Positions 23,068 to 36,900 are shown, numbered from the stretch's first letter. The stretch is DNA of 64,000 nt from Moringa oleifera (GCA_021397835.1 JAJFZO010000575.1:4903001-4967000), one strand, 5' to 3'. The notes: generated by a model from the sequence alone, not told the origin. Numbers and translations: made by a program.

Positions 23068-25608
23068 GCCTTTTGTGTTTGGTTTGTTCTTCTTCTTAGT
23101 ACACAAACAAAGCACACCTGTTTTAAAGCTATGACCCAGATAAAGCTTGTGGCTTAAATTGTAGATCTTGAGAGAATTATGCACAATCAAGAGGGGTATA
23201 AAAAACTTCAGAAACCCTGAAACAGATTTGAGGAATTTAATGTGCAGACCTAAAAATCCAAAACTTTTCTTGCTTTTGGTTATATTGTCTGGTACCACCA
23301 ACCTTACTTTCTGCCCCTTGCCTTTTTATCCTCTCTCTGTAATTCTGCTGCTTCTGTTCCTAGTGTTTTCTCTCTCACAGAAGCACAGACCCAGCATTTG
23401 CTCTCTCTCCCCAACATTTATTAGGAACATTTAACCCTAACCCCTCACCTTTCCATCTTTTGGCTTCTCTCTCTCTCTCTGTCTTAGTTTTACATTTTTT
23501 TTATTCATTTGTTCTTTCTTCGTCTCATAGACATGGAAACTACCGGTCCTCATTGAAAGCTAACCCATAAGGTTGACGTATAAATGACTTCAGTTCCTAT
23601 TGCAGCCTTTCTTGCTACTGTAAGCAACTCACAGAAAGCCTTGACAAGAACATTAATATCTGATTAATGGGAAATGAAAAGACTTCAAATTCGGTTTTAT
23701 GACTTACAGATAAGTCCTTGATGGGCATCTATGATTAATTTCCTTTCACGCAGAGAAGAAAAACAGGTGTAGTCTCAATTTTTCCAAGCTATTCACATTA
23801 ATCAAAGAGAACCAATATAAATTTGATTTTTCAGTTAAAAAAAAAGATCTGAATAAAGCTAAAATTGTTGGAACATCACCAATAAATAGTGAACCCCATG
23901 ATCCTGTCTCACCTTCGAAAAGAAAATCAGAAAGGTCCAAGAAAATTAACGAAGCTGTTAGGAATATCATTACGCATGTCTATCAGGGGAACAGGTCTTG
24001 TCATTACAAGCTGGAAATGCCTCCTTTGACTGCTGACTGCTTTGCTCTCTTACGCGATTTGCACTCTGTACTAATCACCAAACTCTCGAGGACAGAAATC
24101 AGAAGGTTTTGACACACCCAACTTAAATCGCTACCAACCAGGGAACCCCACGTGGCAAGAGAAATAAAATGTGAGATAGAAAGAATCTTTGGTGTTGCAG
24201 AGAGCAATCAGACAGCTAATTTGTCCGATTTAATTAATGGGATTTTAATGAAACCATGAAACAAGAGACAACTGGACAACAGATACGCTATTAACTATTA
24301 AGTCTCTCTTCCTTTTTTTAAATAAAAAGGCAAAAATGCCCTTTGGCCGGTTGTTTTATTCTTTTCTATGGCTAACCCAAACGTGGAGGAAGATAGAATC
24401 TTTATCGTTTTATATATTTTAAAGTAATTTTTGAGTTTATAGGTGAAATGAAGTGTATGGTTATTATTCTCCTCTTTCTTGTTATTCGAATATATTCATA
24501 ATTCTAGTGAGAAGATATCTTATGATAAGAAAAGAAATGAAATGTTACTTGTTTTTTAAATGTTTTGCATTTCATTTCAGTGGGGAATCATTATCATGTT
24601 ATGATGAGTACAACATATGATTCAATCTATAAATTTTACAGAAGTTATGGTAAGGTGGCCTTTTTGACATGGAAAGACAGAGGGAATTCAGTTGACCCAT
24701 TTGATGCAACTCTTGGTGCTTTAGAAAGTGGAGGGAAGCTACGTTTACGTGAAAGGAATAAGGGAATCCATGGGGAATTGACTTTGCCCAAAGGCCCTAA
24801 ACTATGCCTTTTGATTGCGAAGAGTCACCTGAATTAGAAGGCAGAATTTTTCCTCTGACCTCTGGAATTTTAAATGATATGGCATCTAACAATTGATTGA
24901 CAGATTTAGCTCTTCCTTACTGCTGATAAGATAGGAATCTGATTGTGGTCCTTCATATTGCAAGTTGGCTAGTATTGCCATCTCTAGCAATCACATCAGA
25001 TTCTCTATTTTTTTTTTTTTTTTTGGGTCTTATGCCTTTCTCCAACCCAAAAAACAGCAGCTCTTATCTGCTGCAGAACCAAACAGGAGATTAATGCATA
25101 ATACTGTAAATCTTTTGAATGGGTACTGCAGATAGTTCAAATCCAGTGGAATCACTAGCACCAGCATTGGAGTAAGATCAGTCCTGCTTATCAGTGGCCA
25201 AATTAAAGAACATCAAAGCCAAACAACACTATCCATGATATGCCAATTAGTGGCTCACCGATTGCATACTAGTTGTCGCAAACAATATGTAACAGAACAT
25301 CACAATCCGTAGCTGTGTAGTTTCTGTGACACCTACCGGACTTAAGTTACCAACTATATTCATTGGGCCAACAGCAGGATGTTCCAATAGGAACATAGCA
25401 GAAGGGTCTAAAAGGAAAAGTGAGTGTAACAAACATGTTTACTGTAGTAAAGGTCAGAATCAGACTTCTTTCAACAAATGTTTGTAAAAACCACAACAAA
25501 GGCACTTATAACTATAATCCACCCCAAAAACGTAAAGAACAAATTAACAAATGACCACCCCAGGACAGCCTAAAACATATGCTCCAGTGAAAGGCAGTCG
25601 GTGTAAGG
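23068..25608. other. AHP upstream region and 3' flank of the prolyl hydroxylase
   Basis: The left part is the presumed AHP leader and promoter: a (CT)n stretch at 23,466-23,482 and a telo-box-like AACCCTAACCC at 23,433. The middle, about 23,600-25,000, shows only short unsupported frames and a T17-like run near 25,008. The right end should contain the 3' UTR of the minus-strand hydroxylase. No gene was recognised. Confidence 0.5.
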
Positions 25609-28600
25609 TTAACAGACCTTACAACTCCTCCTACAGTATCCTGGAAGGTCCGCAGATCCCACCATATATTCTGGGTTCTTGCTACATTCACCAAGTGCAG
25701 CCCATCTCTCACAACTGTCATTTTGATCTGTGCAGCTCCCACCAGCATCTACGGTCTTATCAAACGAGTCTACATGAATCCACTTTGTTGCTGACCATTT
25801 CTCACCTTCAATCACAGGGCAGCCGGCATGGAGACTGCTAGGGTCTGGAATTGCATTTGGGTGAAGACTGAAGAAGAGAAGAGCATCCCCCCTTCGTGGT
25901 TTCACTAAATATTTTCAAGATGAGCAAAAATAAATAAATAAGTAACACATAATCAACTCACTGCCACAGCAAAAACACATTCAAGAAAACAATAATGATC
26001 TTTCTCTTGCTCACCAGCAACTCCTTTCTTTGCACAGTCAGAGAGGTCATCATCTGTTGCAGGAGCTTTACGGCGTGGAGGTTCCTGTTTGCAAAGTTAC
26101 AAAGAAAGATGCATTATCAAGTGCAGTAAAGGTAACGATCACCTTGTTTTGCTTATTTCTGGGTCGGTCCATAAAGCAGAGAGAATACCAGCTTAATACT
26201 ATAGAAGAAATTATAACTGGTGAAGTATCATAAATATAGAATCAATGAAAAACATTAAAGGGAATTACAAAATCAGGAAACTGAATTTTTTTTAAGTTTT
26301 TGCTGTCACCATAAAACACCAAGTATCTCAAGGAAATTCGAATGCATTTATGCAAAGGAAATTCAACTCTTAAGATATGAATAAGGCAACAAACCTCTGC
26401 TGAGGGGAAAACAGTTTCGCCACCTTTCACCACATCAGTAAGATACATGAGCACGGTTGCTATGCGGTGTCCACCACGAGCAATATTAACTTTGTCAACA
26501 AAGTAATCGTAGTGGGGATCATACTTCTGCCCATGCTCATACCTAAGTACCTGTATGTCTTCCCCATTTTCTGGAACCAAAAAAACACAATCACATCATC
26601 AAGGTTCCATGTCATTGCTCAAACACCTATGCACCTGGGTCTAACTAGAAAAGCATGAGAAGCATGTAATGTATACTAGATTAATACAACTCCATTACAA
26701 ATCTAAGTTACAAAACCAATCAACTCTTAGCTAGATCTTGCAGTTTATAAAGTGGTCACCAAAGTAAAATAATAATAGATCGTCATTGTCATGCTTACTA
26801 AAGAAAATCACACTCACAAAACCATATAAATCACTCCAAAAAGAGACTGACTTATCTATTTTATGGAAACATATTTGAACAAAACACATAAATTTATAAG
26901 CTGAAAATAGCATCCTTCTTGGATGGGCTACAGCATACACTGGGTCAATCCGTCAACTGATGCATATTTAAATCGCCGCTTCTACAGGTTAAGGTCTGAC
27001 AAACAGCAACATATGCATTTCTTTTTTGATGAACAGTGAACAATAAACTACATTTCCTTTTGGATGAACAGTGAACAATAAACTAAAACTTTCTCTATCT
27101 TCAGCATTAGCAACAGCAAGTCATCATTATATCCGTGAAAATAAGAAAAAGTAAACTGCATAATTTCACTTGCATTAGAGGCATCTAAAATGATAAAGAA
27201 AAAGAAAAAAATGAGTTCAATTCAGAAAACAGTCCACATTAAAATGAGTTCAATTCAGAAAACAGCCACCTTTTGGAAGGAATGTCCACGTTGAAATCTT
27301 GTCCTCTATACCGGCAATGATGGGATCCTAAAAAACAACAGCTAGAATTTCAATTATGGACACAGAAGATATATCTAACAACGAAATACAGAAGAGGCAG
27401 TCACAACACAGTTGTCTGGATGTCGGCACCCTGCTGATCATCGTTCCATAAATGCTAGATTGAAGGATAAATTACATCAAATGAAACTCATCTAAACATT
27501 ACTATGGACTAATTCATAAGGATCTGCCAGAATTCTTCACAACAAAAATAAAAGGAGTACTCTGATGCCAATAGCTTCACCACAAATGAAATGAATAGTA
27601 AAAGAAGCAATGAAGCCGTGACACAATACAGTAGTTACTTCCTCATCCTTTCCTTATTTGGGGGAAAAGCGGAGCTAATAATTCTGCTTATATTACTCTT
27701 CACGTCATCCAACGAGTGACTAGCAAAACATAAAATTTGTTTCTAAATAAAACTTACTGATCCTAAATTGCAATACTCCAGAAAAAACCTAAACAAATTT
27801 TTTATAGAAGAACACAATATGATCTGGCAAATATTAAAATGACCAACAGGAAATAGTCAATGCATATCCCCTGTTCATGGATGAACTAAAGAATGCATGA
27901 CCGCATGGACTCCATGACAACCTAAATAACACTTTTGGCAAATATCTCACTAACAAAGTGACATTAGTTAGGACAAACATGCTCAGAAAATATCCAGTTA
28001 GGAGGCTCTCACAGGTAAGTCAGCAACCTACACACATTGAGACACTTCCATGTAAGAATTTGATTTTTGAAACAGAAGCAAACTCCCTTGTCTCTCATAC
28101 TATCTCCACAAAATCTAGCGATATCAGGTGAAACTTAAAGTATCAACAGGTAAGTATACTATAACCAACAAAGTAGATGGAATATATAAATTACATCAAA
28201 TACATATTCTGTAACTAATAATGAGCGGTAAATAAAAACTGTAAATATACTTCCATAAACAGGAGAGAGACATTAAAGAAGCAACCTTTCCTTTAGAGAT
28301 AAACATCCCGGAACTTGTTCGAACCTCGCTGAGCTTGCTCTTTCCACTTACATTATCCGCAACTGCAGATCTTTTCAGTTCCGATTTCGCCTTCATTTAC
28401 GAAATTAACAATAGAAATGAAATCACCACTCATTAGCAAAACATCAAGTAAATTCAAGATTTTCCAAATTTAATAAAGATGAAGCTGTAATGAATGATTT
28501 CACTCACAAGAGAGATCAAGTGATCGCATTCTAGGTCGGTAAGAAAACCTTCATAGACAAATGCCCTAAAAAACCATCAAATTCATTAACCAAAATAAAT

Positions 28601-28869
28601 AACATGAAAGGAGTACAAAAATAGAAAGACATCTGCTACAGTGTTAAATTGTGATTGATGCTATTATTCGTTTTGCATAATACTCAAAGAAACCTAACAT
28701 GGAGAGAGAGAAAGAGAGAAAGAAACCTTGGTTTCCATGAAATCTGTTTGACTTTAGAGGGATTGATGATGGAGCTAGGCGAACTTACATAGGAGCTAGA
28801 AGATCTATGGAGGATGGATGAGATAATGAATAATAAAAGGAATTGCAGAAAAGAGATCTTGGTAGCCAT
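25609..28869 (-). CDS. Prolyl 4-hydroxylase, membrane-anchored, with C-terminal ShKT domain
   Basis: Fe(II)/2-oxoglutarate dioxygenase that hydroxylates peptidyl proline in secreted proteins such as extensins and arabinogalactan proteins, in the ER/Golgi. Starts with the hydrophobic anchor MATKISFLQFLLLFIISSIL, then VKQISWKPR, then in the next exon AFVYEGFLTDLECDHLISL. Catalytic residues are visible: HYD (iron ligands) in the exon at about 26,580-26,397, the second His in SLHAGCPV, and the Lys of SATKWIH that binds 2-oxoglutarate. The last exon ends with a six-cysteine ShKT module from CTDQNDSC to CRRSCKVC. At least seven exons; one small internal exon lies near 27,330-27,270. Conserved ends and active site suggest a working gene. 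The ShKT subtype is plant-typical (the P4H-7-like group), and the exact orthologue was not assigned. Confidence 0.92.
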
Positions 28870-29772
28870 GAGAGGTCTCTGGATACACAGGGCGATAGAG
28901 AGAGAGAGATTTTACGGGAAAAGGTCAAATTTCTTGTCTAAAGGAAATATTGGCCTACTCCTGCTCGTTCAACTGCCACCAGGCACAGAGAGTCAGCCTG
29001 ACCCTCTTTACGCAAAACGTGTCGTTTTTGCACCAGTAGTATCAGGTGAACAATACTAAAACCCAGAAAGAAAGAAGTAAGTTACAAACGAAGTCCAACT
29101 TATTTAACATTTTTCTGTTGCCAAAATTTCTTAATTCGACATATAAAGCCTTTTGTCCATAATTTTTTTTTTTAACAATTTAACCAATATTACTGCATGA
29201 CATGTCCTTTATTTCCCTTTTAATATATAAAGTGGTGATTAATTATAATTTATAAAATTAAAAAATAATTCTTACAAGAAAATTGTCATAGCTTCTGCAA
29301 GATGAACTTGATTTGGCAGCAAGAAATTCTTCAACCAGCAATGTTTGAAGAGACATATATTAACATTCCCAAATTTGATGTAGACAACTAAACAGGGCTA
29401 AAAGATTTCAACAAACCGGTTCCAATACACATACTATACATAGAACATAAATTTCCTGATATCTATGATGTCCACAGAAAAGCATTTTTAACAGGCTTGC
29501 TACCATCCTTGTTCTCGATCCATGTTTTGATTTTACTCATAATTCACAGTTCTGACGACAAAAGGGCATCTGCAGAAGATCCTGCACCCTGTTCTTGATT
29601 TCTTTTTCTCCCACGAAACTATTGTCACTCGAGTTAACTTCATAGCTGAAGCTCATAGCTAAACCATCAATGGCCTTGTTCACAGCACCAATGCATTTGA
29701 TTCCAAATTCAGGAAGAACCAAATTCTGCAGACTTTAGGGTGTTGACACTTTTTGGCAGTGGCTAAGATGGT
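28870..29772. other. Hydroxylase promoter side and 3' region of the kinase gene
   Basis: The left part is upstream of the minus-strand hydroxylase. The right part lies just after the kinase stop and probably includes its 3' UTR. Within it a minus-strand open frame of about 60 codons (29,722-29,537) begins right after a CTGCAG acceptor-like site and has protein-like composition (LPEFGIKCIGAVNKAIDGL, ending MPFCRQNCEL). I do not recognise it. It may be an alternative terminal exon or a relic. Confidence 0.4.
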
Positions 29773-32700
29773 CTAACAATCATTACAGGGCCCCAAAACA
29801 ATTTCCATGTGTCGATTCAGGTCGTTCAGATACTTTGTTGAGTTGTATTCTTCTGCATCAAGGAGTTCCTCCGAGTATGTCCTTTGAAGTTTAGCCTTTT
29901 GACATTCTTTTACCTTCTCCAAACTACATTCGTCACCCTTTAGAATCTGCACAACCTGCATCAAATGCAAAAACCAAGCTATCAACATGTAGGTTTTGGT
30001 TATCCTAAGCTGATAGCCCTTCAAAATTTAGGCATCTGCTGCTAACAAATCTGCCAATTGCCAATGGAGTATCTTGAAATCAACATAGCAGAACAATTTA
30101 TTAGTGTTTCTGTAGTCAAGAAGATGCCTGGTTCATTTGTGGGCGATGCAATGCAGACTGGTTTATACATGAAAGAGCTGTAGAGACCAGACGGTCTAAC
30201 TGTTCTGAGTTATAGGTGCCACCCAGAGTTGGATCAACAAGTTTCTTGATATTGTTCTCAGCAATCAAAGGTTTGGCCTGCAACAAATAGTTCAAAACAT
30301 CTTGGCCTCCAAGTGAAAATCAAGTATGCTACATGCATGGCGTGGAATTCAAATGGAGCAGAGAGAAGCAGACATACCCACATGACAAGGCTCTGTTGTG
30401 AACTGTCCAAAGCTTGCCGTCCAGTGATGAGCTCCAATAGTAGTACCCCATAAGCATAGACATCTGTTTTTTCATCTACTATGCCATACATGAAGAACTC
30501 AGGGGGAAGATAACTGTAAAAATGAGAAAAAGCCAGATGAAACTGCTTACAGGATAAGAGAACTCATACATTCAGAAACTATGTTAAGTTTTGATTGCAA
30601 ACCCAAATGTGCCTTCAACTTTTGATACAATGTGGTGAGTCCATTGATCTGGTAACCACTTTGCAAGCCCGAAATCAGAAATCTGGTTTCAAAATGAAGC
30701 TTACTTTAACCTAGAGTAAATAAAGCAACACAAGGATCTTCATATAGCATTTTACTATATTGCAATACCTGAGCATCAAAGTCCTCTGAAAGCAATATAT
30801 TAGCAGCCTTGATATCTTTGTGGATAATTCTCCTTTGGCAGCCTTCATGAAGGTAGAAAAGGCCTTCAGCAGTCCCCAAAGCAACTTTATATCTGATGCT
30901 CCAATTGGGTTTCTCCTTTGAACCTGGAAACAAGTAGCAAGAAGACAAATTGATCAGTTCCTTATAATAAAACTTGAATGGATTAGAATTATAGAAACCT
31001 TAGAGGATAAACAAACCATAAAGTAAAGATGCAAGGCTCCCATGAGGAGACAATTGAAGAACAAGGTGCATCCCTCCTTCAACCCCATACCCAATCAGTT
31101 TAGCAATATTGGGATGGTCAACATGAACTATGATCCCAAGCTCAGACAAGAAGTCTGTGGTCATCTCTTCTGGTGAACCTCTGGTTAGTCGTTTAACTGC
31201 AACAAACTGCCCATCTGGCAATTGCCCCTTGTAAACTTCAGCATAACCTCCTTCTCCAATCAGATTTTCTTCATTGTAGAAAGATAAAATGAAGAAACCT
31301 TGTTAGTATACACAATCCTAGCCTGAAAAACCAAGGAAGGTCAGGGGATATGCTGTCTTCCCTATTAAGTCCATAAACAACAGGCCAAAAAGGGATATGT
31401 AAATTGGAGCGGAGGGGCTTATGTTCCAAGTTCAAACTGTCAATTACAAATTGAAGAATGGCAAAAAAGATACAAACCCTGGCTGAAATCATCGGTTGCA
31501 TCCTGGAGCTCTGAAAGGGAAAAGTTCTTCCAGGATGATTTGAGGTAGCATAGATCAGAATCCAAAGATGACTTCAATACTGGAACCATGTCATCCCTAA
31601 CTCGTTTGCTTTTCCTTCTAGTGAGTTTTGGAACACTTTTTAGAGGTGGAAATGTTTGAAACCGCATTCCTGATCCTTTTTTTAGTAAACGAATGAAACC
31701 ACGCCAGTGAGCAGGACCTACATTTGCTTGGCTTTCCGAGTCTGAGGTGCTGGCCTTGGAAGAAGCTGTTTCAGATTCTACGCTTCTTGAGCAGTCATCA
31801 AGAACATCACCCGCTGAGGTCTCATCTAATAAATCCTCCTCCAAACCCAAGGATAACAAGTCTAACACAACAGAATGGTAACATCAATGCCACAACCAAT
31901 GAACATTCCCTTATGATGTGCAGATGCAAATGAAATGGGTATTATACCATGTGATGAGAAAGAATCAGAAAATCCAGCTCGTAATCTTCTAGCCGAAAGA
32001 GGAGTAGCTCCTTTTTCCTGATTTTCGCTGTCAATGTCACAGGAATCTTTGCTGCCAAATGCCCATATGAATAACTTGTCACTTGAAGAACAAAGGGAAT
32101 ATAACAATATCTAAAAGAGCTGAGAGCAGGATCAAGCATCTTATATCAGGAACAGCATGCCAAATGTGGCAATACATTAAGAGAAATAAAGGGAAGAAAG
32201 ACAAAAAGAGATAATGAGCCAGATGTTGCAAACACAGTAACTAGAGATTAGAATAAAACCATTGAAATGTCACCCGTTAACGAGCAAGATAATGAAATGA
32301 AGAGAAAGGGAAATAAAATTTGAGGCAAAAAGATATGTTCTCTTTGTCCAAAGCTTAATCATATAAAATGATAACTAAAGCATCTATAAGGGCAATCAAT
32401 AAAGTAAAATAGCAAATTGTAGCTGATGTTTTCCAAGGAATTTGCAGGAAGAGCAAAATGGGGTCAAACAACCAAACCTTCAGGCTTTCATTTCTTTCCC
32501 CATATTTTCTTTGCTTTAATTTTATTGTTAATCTTTTCTCCATGTTTAACAGCAATGACGAAGCATAATATAAATCAATATGTTGAAAAATGTAAAGGGT
32601 AACATGGAATTTCTTATACAAAATTAGTGTTAAGGATATGTAAGTTAATATGAGAGAAACACAATGAGGTGCAGCAAACTCAGAAGGGTTTCAGAGCAGA

Positions 32701-32960
32701 GCATCTATATATACCAATGTCATTATGAAGAAACAAATGATCAGAAAATCATTATTAGTTGTAAAAGATCTTACAAGTATTGGAAAACAAGCAAATCCAA
32801 TGCAGCATAATCATGTATACGGAACCAAAGCAGTAATGTGATTGATATATATATATATTGGTAAAGAAACTCAGAAGCTAGAAGAGTCAGAAGCTAAAAG
32901 CCCGACAATGGAAAGATGGCGGTACCGCTGAGGAGGTGGAGGTTCTCGGACATCTTCCAT
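29773..32960 (-). CDS. Receptor-like cytoplasmic Ser/Thr kinase, RBK1/RBK2 family (RLCK-VI)
   Basis: Cytosolic protein kinase of the family whose Arabidopsis members RBK1 and RBK2 bind ROP GTPases. Exons give a Ser-rich N-terminal region (ATPLSARRLRAGFSDSFSSH, then SLGLEEDLLDETSAGD) and a basic segment. The kinase domain follows: a Gly-rich loop with GEGGYAEV, the catalytic Lys in VAVKRLTRG, the catalytic loop HKDIKAANILL, DFGLAKWLP, and the APE-equivalent PPEFF. The C-terminal tail KLQRTYSEELLDAEEYNST is very close to RBK proteins. The last intron (29,956-30,127) appears to use a GC donor. The start is uncertain: ATG 32,960 (MEDVREPPPP) is used here, but the frame stays open upstream through QRFWFGRLWDF and, across an intron, to ATG 33,213. 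A strong-context out-of-frame ATG (CCATGG at about 33,233) precedes that one. Confidence 0.9.
29956..30127 (-). other. Probable GC-AG intron in the kinase gene
   Basis: The exon ends ...ATGAACCAG and is followed by GCATCT; the next exon begins GTTGTGCAG after ATGCAG. Joining them gives RPQMNQ-VVQILKGDE, the conserved family sequence, in phase 0. No GT donor lies close enough to restore this protein, and reading on without splicing stops after three codons (AlaSerSer). GC-AG introns are about 1% of plant introns and usually have a stronger AG/GCAAGT consensus than this one. Confidence 0.75.
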
Positions 32961-33997
32961 GAAGTCCCAGAGGCGGCCAAACCAGAAGCGTCTAGAAAAC
33001 AAAAGAGAAATCAAAGAAATGCGTGCGTGAGAGTGAGACAGAGAAAGGGAGAGAAACAGAGGTGGAAAGAGCGGCTGGCATGATTCTCTGTGCTCCCATA
33101 TTGTTCTTTGTACTTCACAAAATCACCGATTTTCTTGCTCAACAATCAAATCTATGAGATAAACAAACAGCAAAAACTTACTGTATCAGGTTGGAGGGAA
33201 GCATCGAGAGCATTGCAAGCAGAGCAAGTACCCATGGATTGCGCCTGTCAGATTACACCTAGTTCGACCGGGAAAATCGGGCCCCTGTCTGTTGGGTGGA
33301 TGCCACGTGGCGTCTTACACCCGGGAATTAATCGACGTCAACAGTTACTGGGTTCAACCTAAGGGAGTGGAAGTCCAAATTCTTCGGAGAACCAAATGCC
33401 AGTCTGCTGAGGATATTTGTAAGAATCCTCTTTGTCCGCCATGGAAACTACACGCTTTAAGAAGATTTACATATTCATCCGGGTTACCTTCACATAAAAT
33501 ACATAATTTACTCACTGTAAGCCGTAAATGTTTTTATTTTGAAATAATCCATGATTTAATTTGATCAAAGAACATCTTACTCTGTGTGAGTTGTAATTTT
33601 TATAAAAACAATTTACGATTCAATTTGACCAAAGAATATCTGATGCCCCAAAAGCCTGCCTTTGAGTTGTAAAGGGTGAAGCCTGTCTTAAAAGAAAAGA
33701 CATTACTGTGTAAGCCCGGAAATAATCATTCTGGCAGGCATTGATAAATCTCTATCTGCACATGGAATGGATTACATATGACTAAAATTAGATTAAATAT
33801 TATAGAAATGGATGCCTTAACATTTATTATCGAAAAATTTCTTCATTCACAAATCAATATGGTACAGAATACAACAGAAGTTCGGTAAAGGTCTTTACAC
33901 TGATTCACTTTACAGCCAAAAATGTCAAAAACTGCAACAGGGTAAAAAAAACTGATGGATGCCTGTAAAGAATGGAGAGCAGTCCCGGTTCAGCATC
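32961..33997. other. Kinase 5' region and spacer before the At4g15545-type gene
   Basis: 32,961-33,235 is probably transcribed kinase leader, possibly coding, as described under the kinase: a donor CA/GTAAGT at about 33,178 and an acceptor TTCTAG at about 32,994. Beyond it, 33,240-33,997 holds the kinase promoter and the 3' UTR of the next minus-strand gene. The plus-strand open frames here have no support. Confidence 0.5.
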
Positions 33998-36900
33998 TCA
34001 ATGGATATTTCGAGTGATTAACCCCTCAAAGATAGTATAAAGGTCCTTGTTATCCGGGCCAAAGATCTCTTCAGCTTTCCGAAGAGTCTCCTGAAAACAT
34101 TCCAGATTCGCAGATGGTCAGAATTAGAGAACAAGGAAAATGAGAGGATAGGGTGACAGAGCAACAAAGGGAGTTCGGTACTTCTCTTGTCTGCTTGTGG
34201 GCATTCAATTCTTTCACATTTGCTAGAAATCCACCAAACTGCTCATATGACAAGCGTGTCCTGGTGGATCAACAGAACAGGTCACATTGATAATCATCAA
34301 AAGGTCATACTTAAGATGCTGACACAAACATATACTGGGGCACTTAAAACCAGCATACAGATTTGAATAACAGGAACATATTAAGGAGGAGTTTTAAGTT
34401 CCCGAGCTTAGATGAGAACATTAAAAGAAAAAAAAAAGGAAGGGGGAGAAATGTGCTAATGCAGCAAGTTAAGAGTATATCTACATGGAATTATTGTTAA
34501 TTAAATGAGCAACTTGAGGTTATTCACCACAAATTAGTCCATCTCTTAAGAAGCAGAAACATATGAACAACTACTTGCTATAAAACTTACGTGTTTAATT
34601 CTAAGTGCATGTCAATCACCTGCAAATCGAATATTCAAATCGTTGTATCCATGGTAAAACTCATTGGAAATCAAGAAACATATTAGATGTTACATGAGAA
34701 CAAACACCATTATCTCATAATGGATGGGGAGCACATTGTTCAGGCACCAAGAGGAGTGGGAGCATAGTCGATGTAATTTTAGCTACTTGTCAGTATTGAT
34801 TTAATTTGGCAACCTACAGTCTTCTTAAATGAGTTTTTAATTAAATAAGCCTTTCCACAAATGCAAGCTTCAAGCTTGGTATAGCTTTACCTGACTTGGC
34901 GGAAGAATTCTTTTCCATCAACTCGAGTTCGTGCTGAAACATATAGAAGAATCAATTACATGACACAAAACCATACACCAACATCCATAAATTAGTATTA
35001 ACTTTGCATTTTTAAGAGCAAATTGATAATATAGGTGTCAAAAATGAATATGAGAAGCCAGTTATCTGCAATTTTAAAAATGAAGCTACCACAAAAAAAG
35101 CATGTCAGTCCTACGTGTAGAAGCCTATCCTAATCAACCAACCCACCTGCCCTAGGACAAGGAGTAGAGACAAGAATGAGATCCACACTATGAATCTTAA
35201 ATCATGTTGTCCATCTCGTACAAAAACTTTTCAAGATAAAGAAGTAAAGAACACTTTCTTGGAAGCAATATGTTTAGCTACCAAAACAACCACTAAAAAT
35301 TTGGAACACAAAGTTGTTCACACAGGTGACTTATTCTGCACCTTATAATTCCCGGAAAAATTATCATCATCTCTTAACTTCTTAAAAGGTCTGGCGTATC
35401 ATTTTGACTTATTCTCCTTATGTTTGTAAACAAATTTGCACAAGAAGAATGCAGAAAATATAAAGCTGCGATTAGGATAGCATAAGATAATGAATCATAG
35501 AGCTGCTGAATCCAGCCTCTTAAGTGAATAAACTCTTCGTGAGGTTTTAGTACTTAAAAAAGTTGCTTACCCGCAGATGCTCCTGTATCTGAGCTTGCCA
35601 CCGAACTGTACTGGCTCGAGGGAGTAGAAGAAAATATAGAAGACCTATCATCAAACATACCTCTTGAGGTAGAAAATGAAATTGAATGACGCCTGGGAGA
35701 TGCTGGTTTAGATGTTCTTGTGGGAGACACAGAAGCTGATAGACTTGGAGGAGAAACAGGAGGAGTAAACCGAGGAGTGTTTGTCTGGGATGCCAACAGA
35801 AGGCCATGTGATAGCCCAGGTCTTGATGCTGCAATAATAACACTAGTTGGTACAGCCTTGAAACCTAATATGCCTATAGCCTATATACGGATACTAAGAT
35901 CTGTTCTCACAACCAAAACAGACAAATGTGGCATACCATCAGTCTCACGGTCCTCCGAAAATGTGTTTCCTACATCTGAGACCTGACTTCGAAATGACGA
36001 ATAACTTGATGGTGGCAAGGAAGCATCTTCTTCTGAAAGAAACCAGACAAAACTTTTTGACTTGGTGATCTTATCATAACATAAGTCATATATGGACCTT
36101 AGCCATCCCTAAGCCTACTTTACTAAAAGTGTTATCACAAAATTACCAGGACAAGTGCACCCTGCTTAACTTTAGGTGGCCAGTACAGATGATTTAGTCT
36201 CATTATCCAAGAGCATAAGCATTTTAAATGAAAGAAATACTGCTAAAAGAAGCAGTAGCATTGATCAATGGAACAATTATAATAATTCAATTTATGATAT
36301 TGTTGAAGAAACTAGCATCATGTAAGTCAGCCTTCCATAAGAACACAAAGGATTTAGTTTTCATTACAGAATACAATTTTTTTTGTGGCCCAGAAGATAC
36401 TAATTGGACCCATGTGTTGGTAACTTTAATCTTTTCTTTACAACAAACAGTCAGTATGATAAGGCATGAGATTCCAGCAGGCCTTTTACAGAATAAAAAG
36501 ATAAGAGTTGCTTGTTTAAGAACAACAAATTTGTAATAAGAAGGATAAAATCATACCAGTAGGTGTTGGTTTAGCGACGATCTGTGGAGTTCCTGCCTGT
36601 GACAAATCTAGACTTAGCATTATCCCAAGAGGTCATCATTTTCAGTGATCCTCTCAAGTGATGGAAAACGTTACTAATCAATTGGTAACTTACAGAACTA
36701 TCTTCATCTTCTCGAAGTGACTGCATAAGGGTCCTTCTGAAGACTTCCAACTGCACAAATTTAAAACAGTTAGACCTCATATCATACTGTCACCATCCCA
36801 AGCACAACATCACCAGCTACACCATCCTCCACAAATGCCCCCACCAAATATCATTATTTATCATTATCGTCGGTTTCCTCTGTTATTTTTTAACAGACAT

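Noticed and set aside
23431..23445. Interstitial telomere repeat
   Set aside because: Only about one and a half AACCCTA units occur; this is a telo-box-like promoter motif at most.
24565..24837. 90-codon plus-strand open frame between AHP1 and the hydroxylase
   Set aside because: It starts at a non-ATG codon, has no recognisable motif and no splice context; probably chance.
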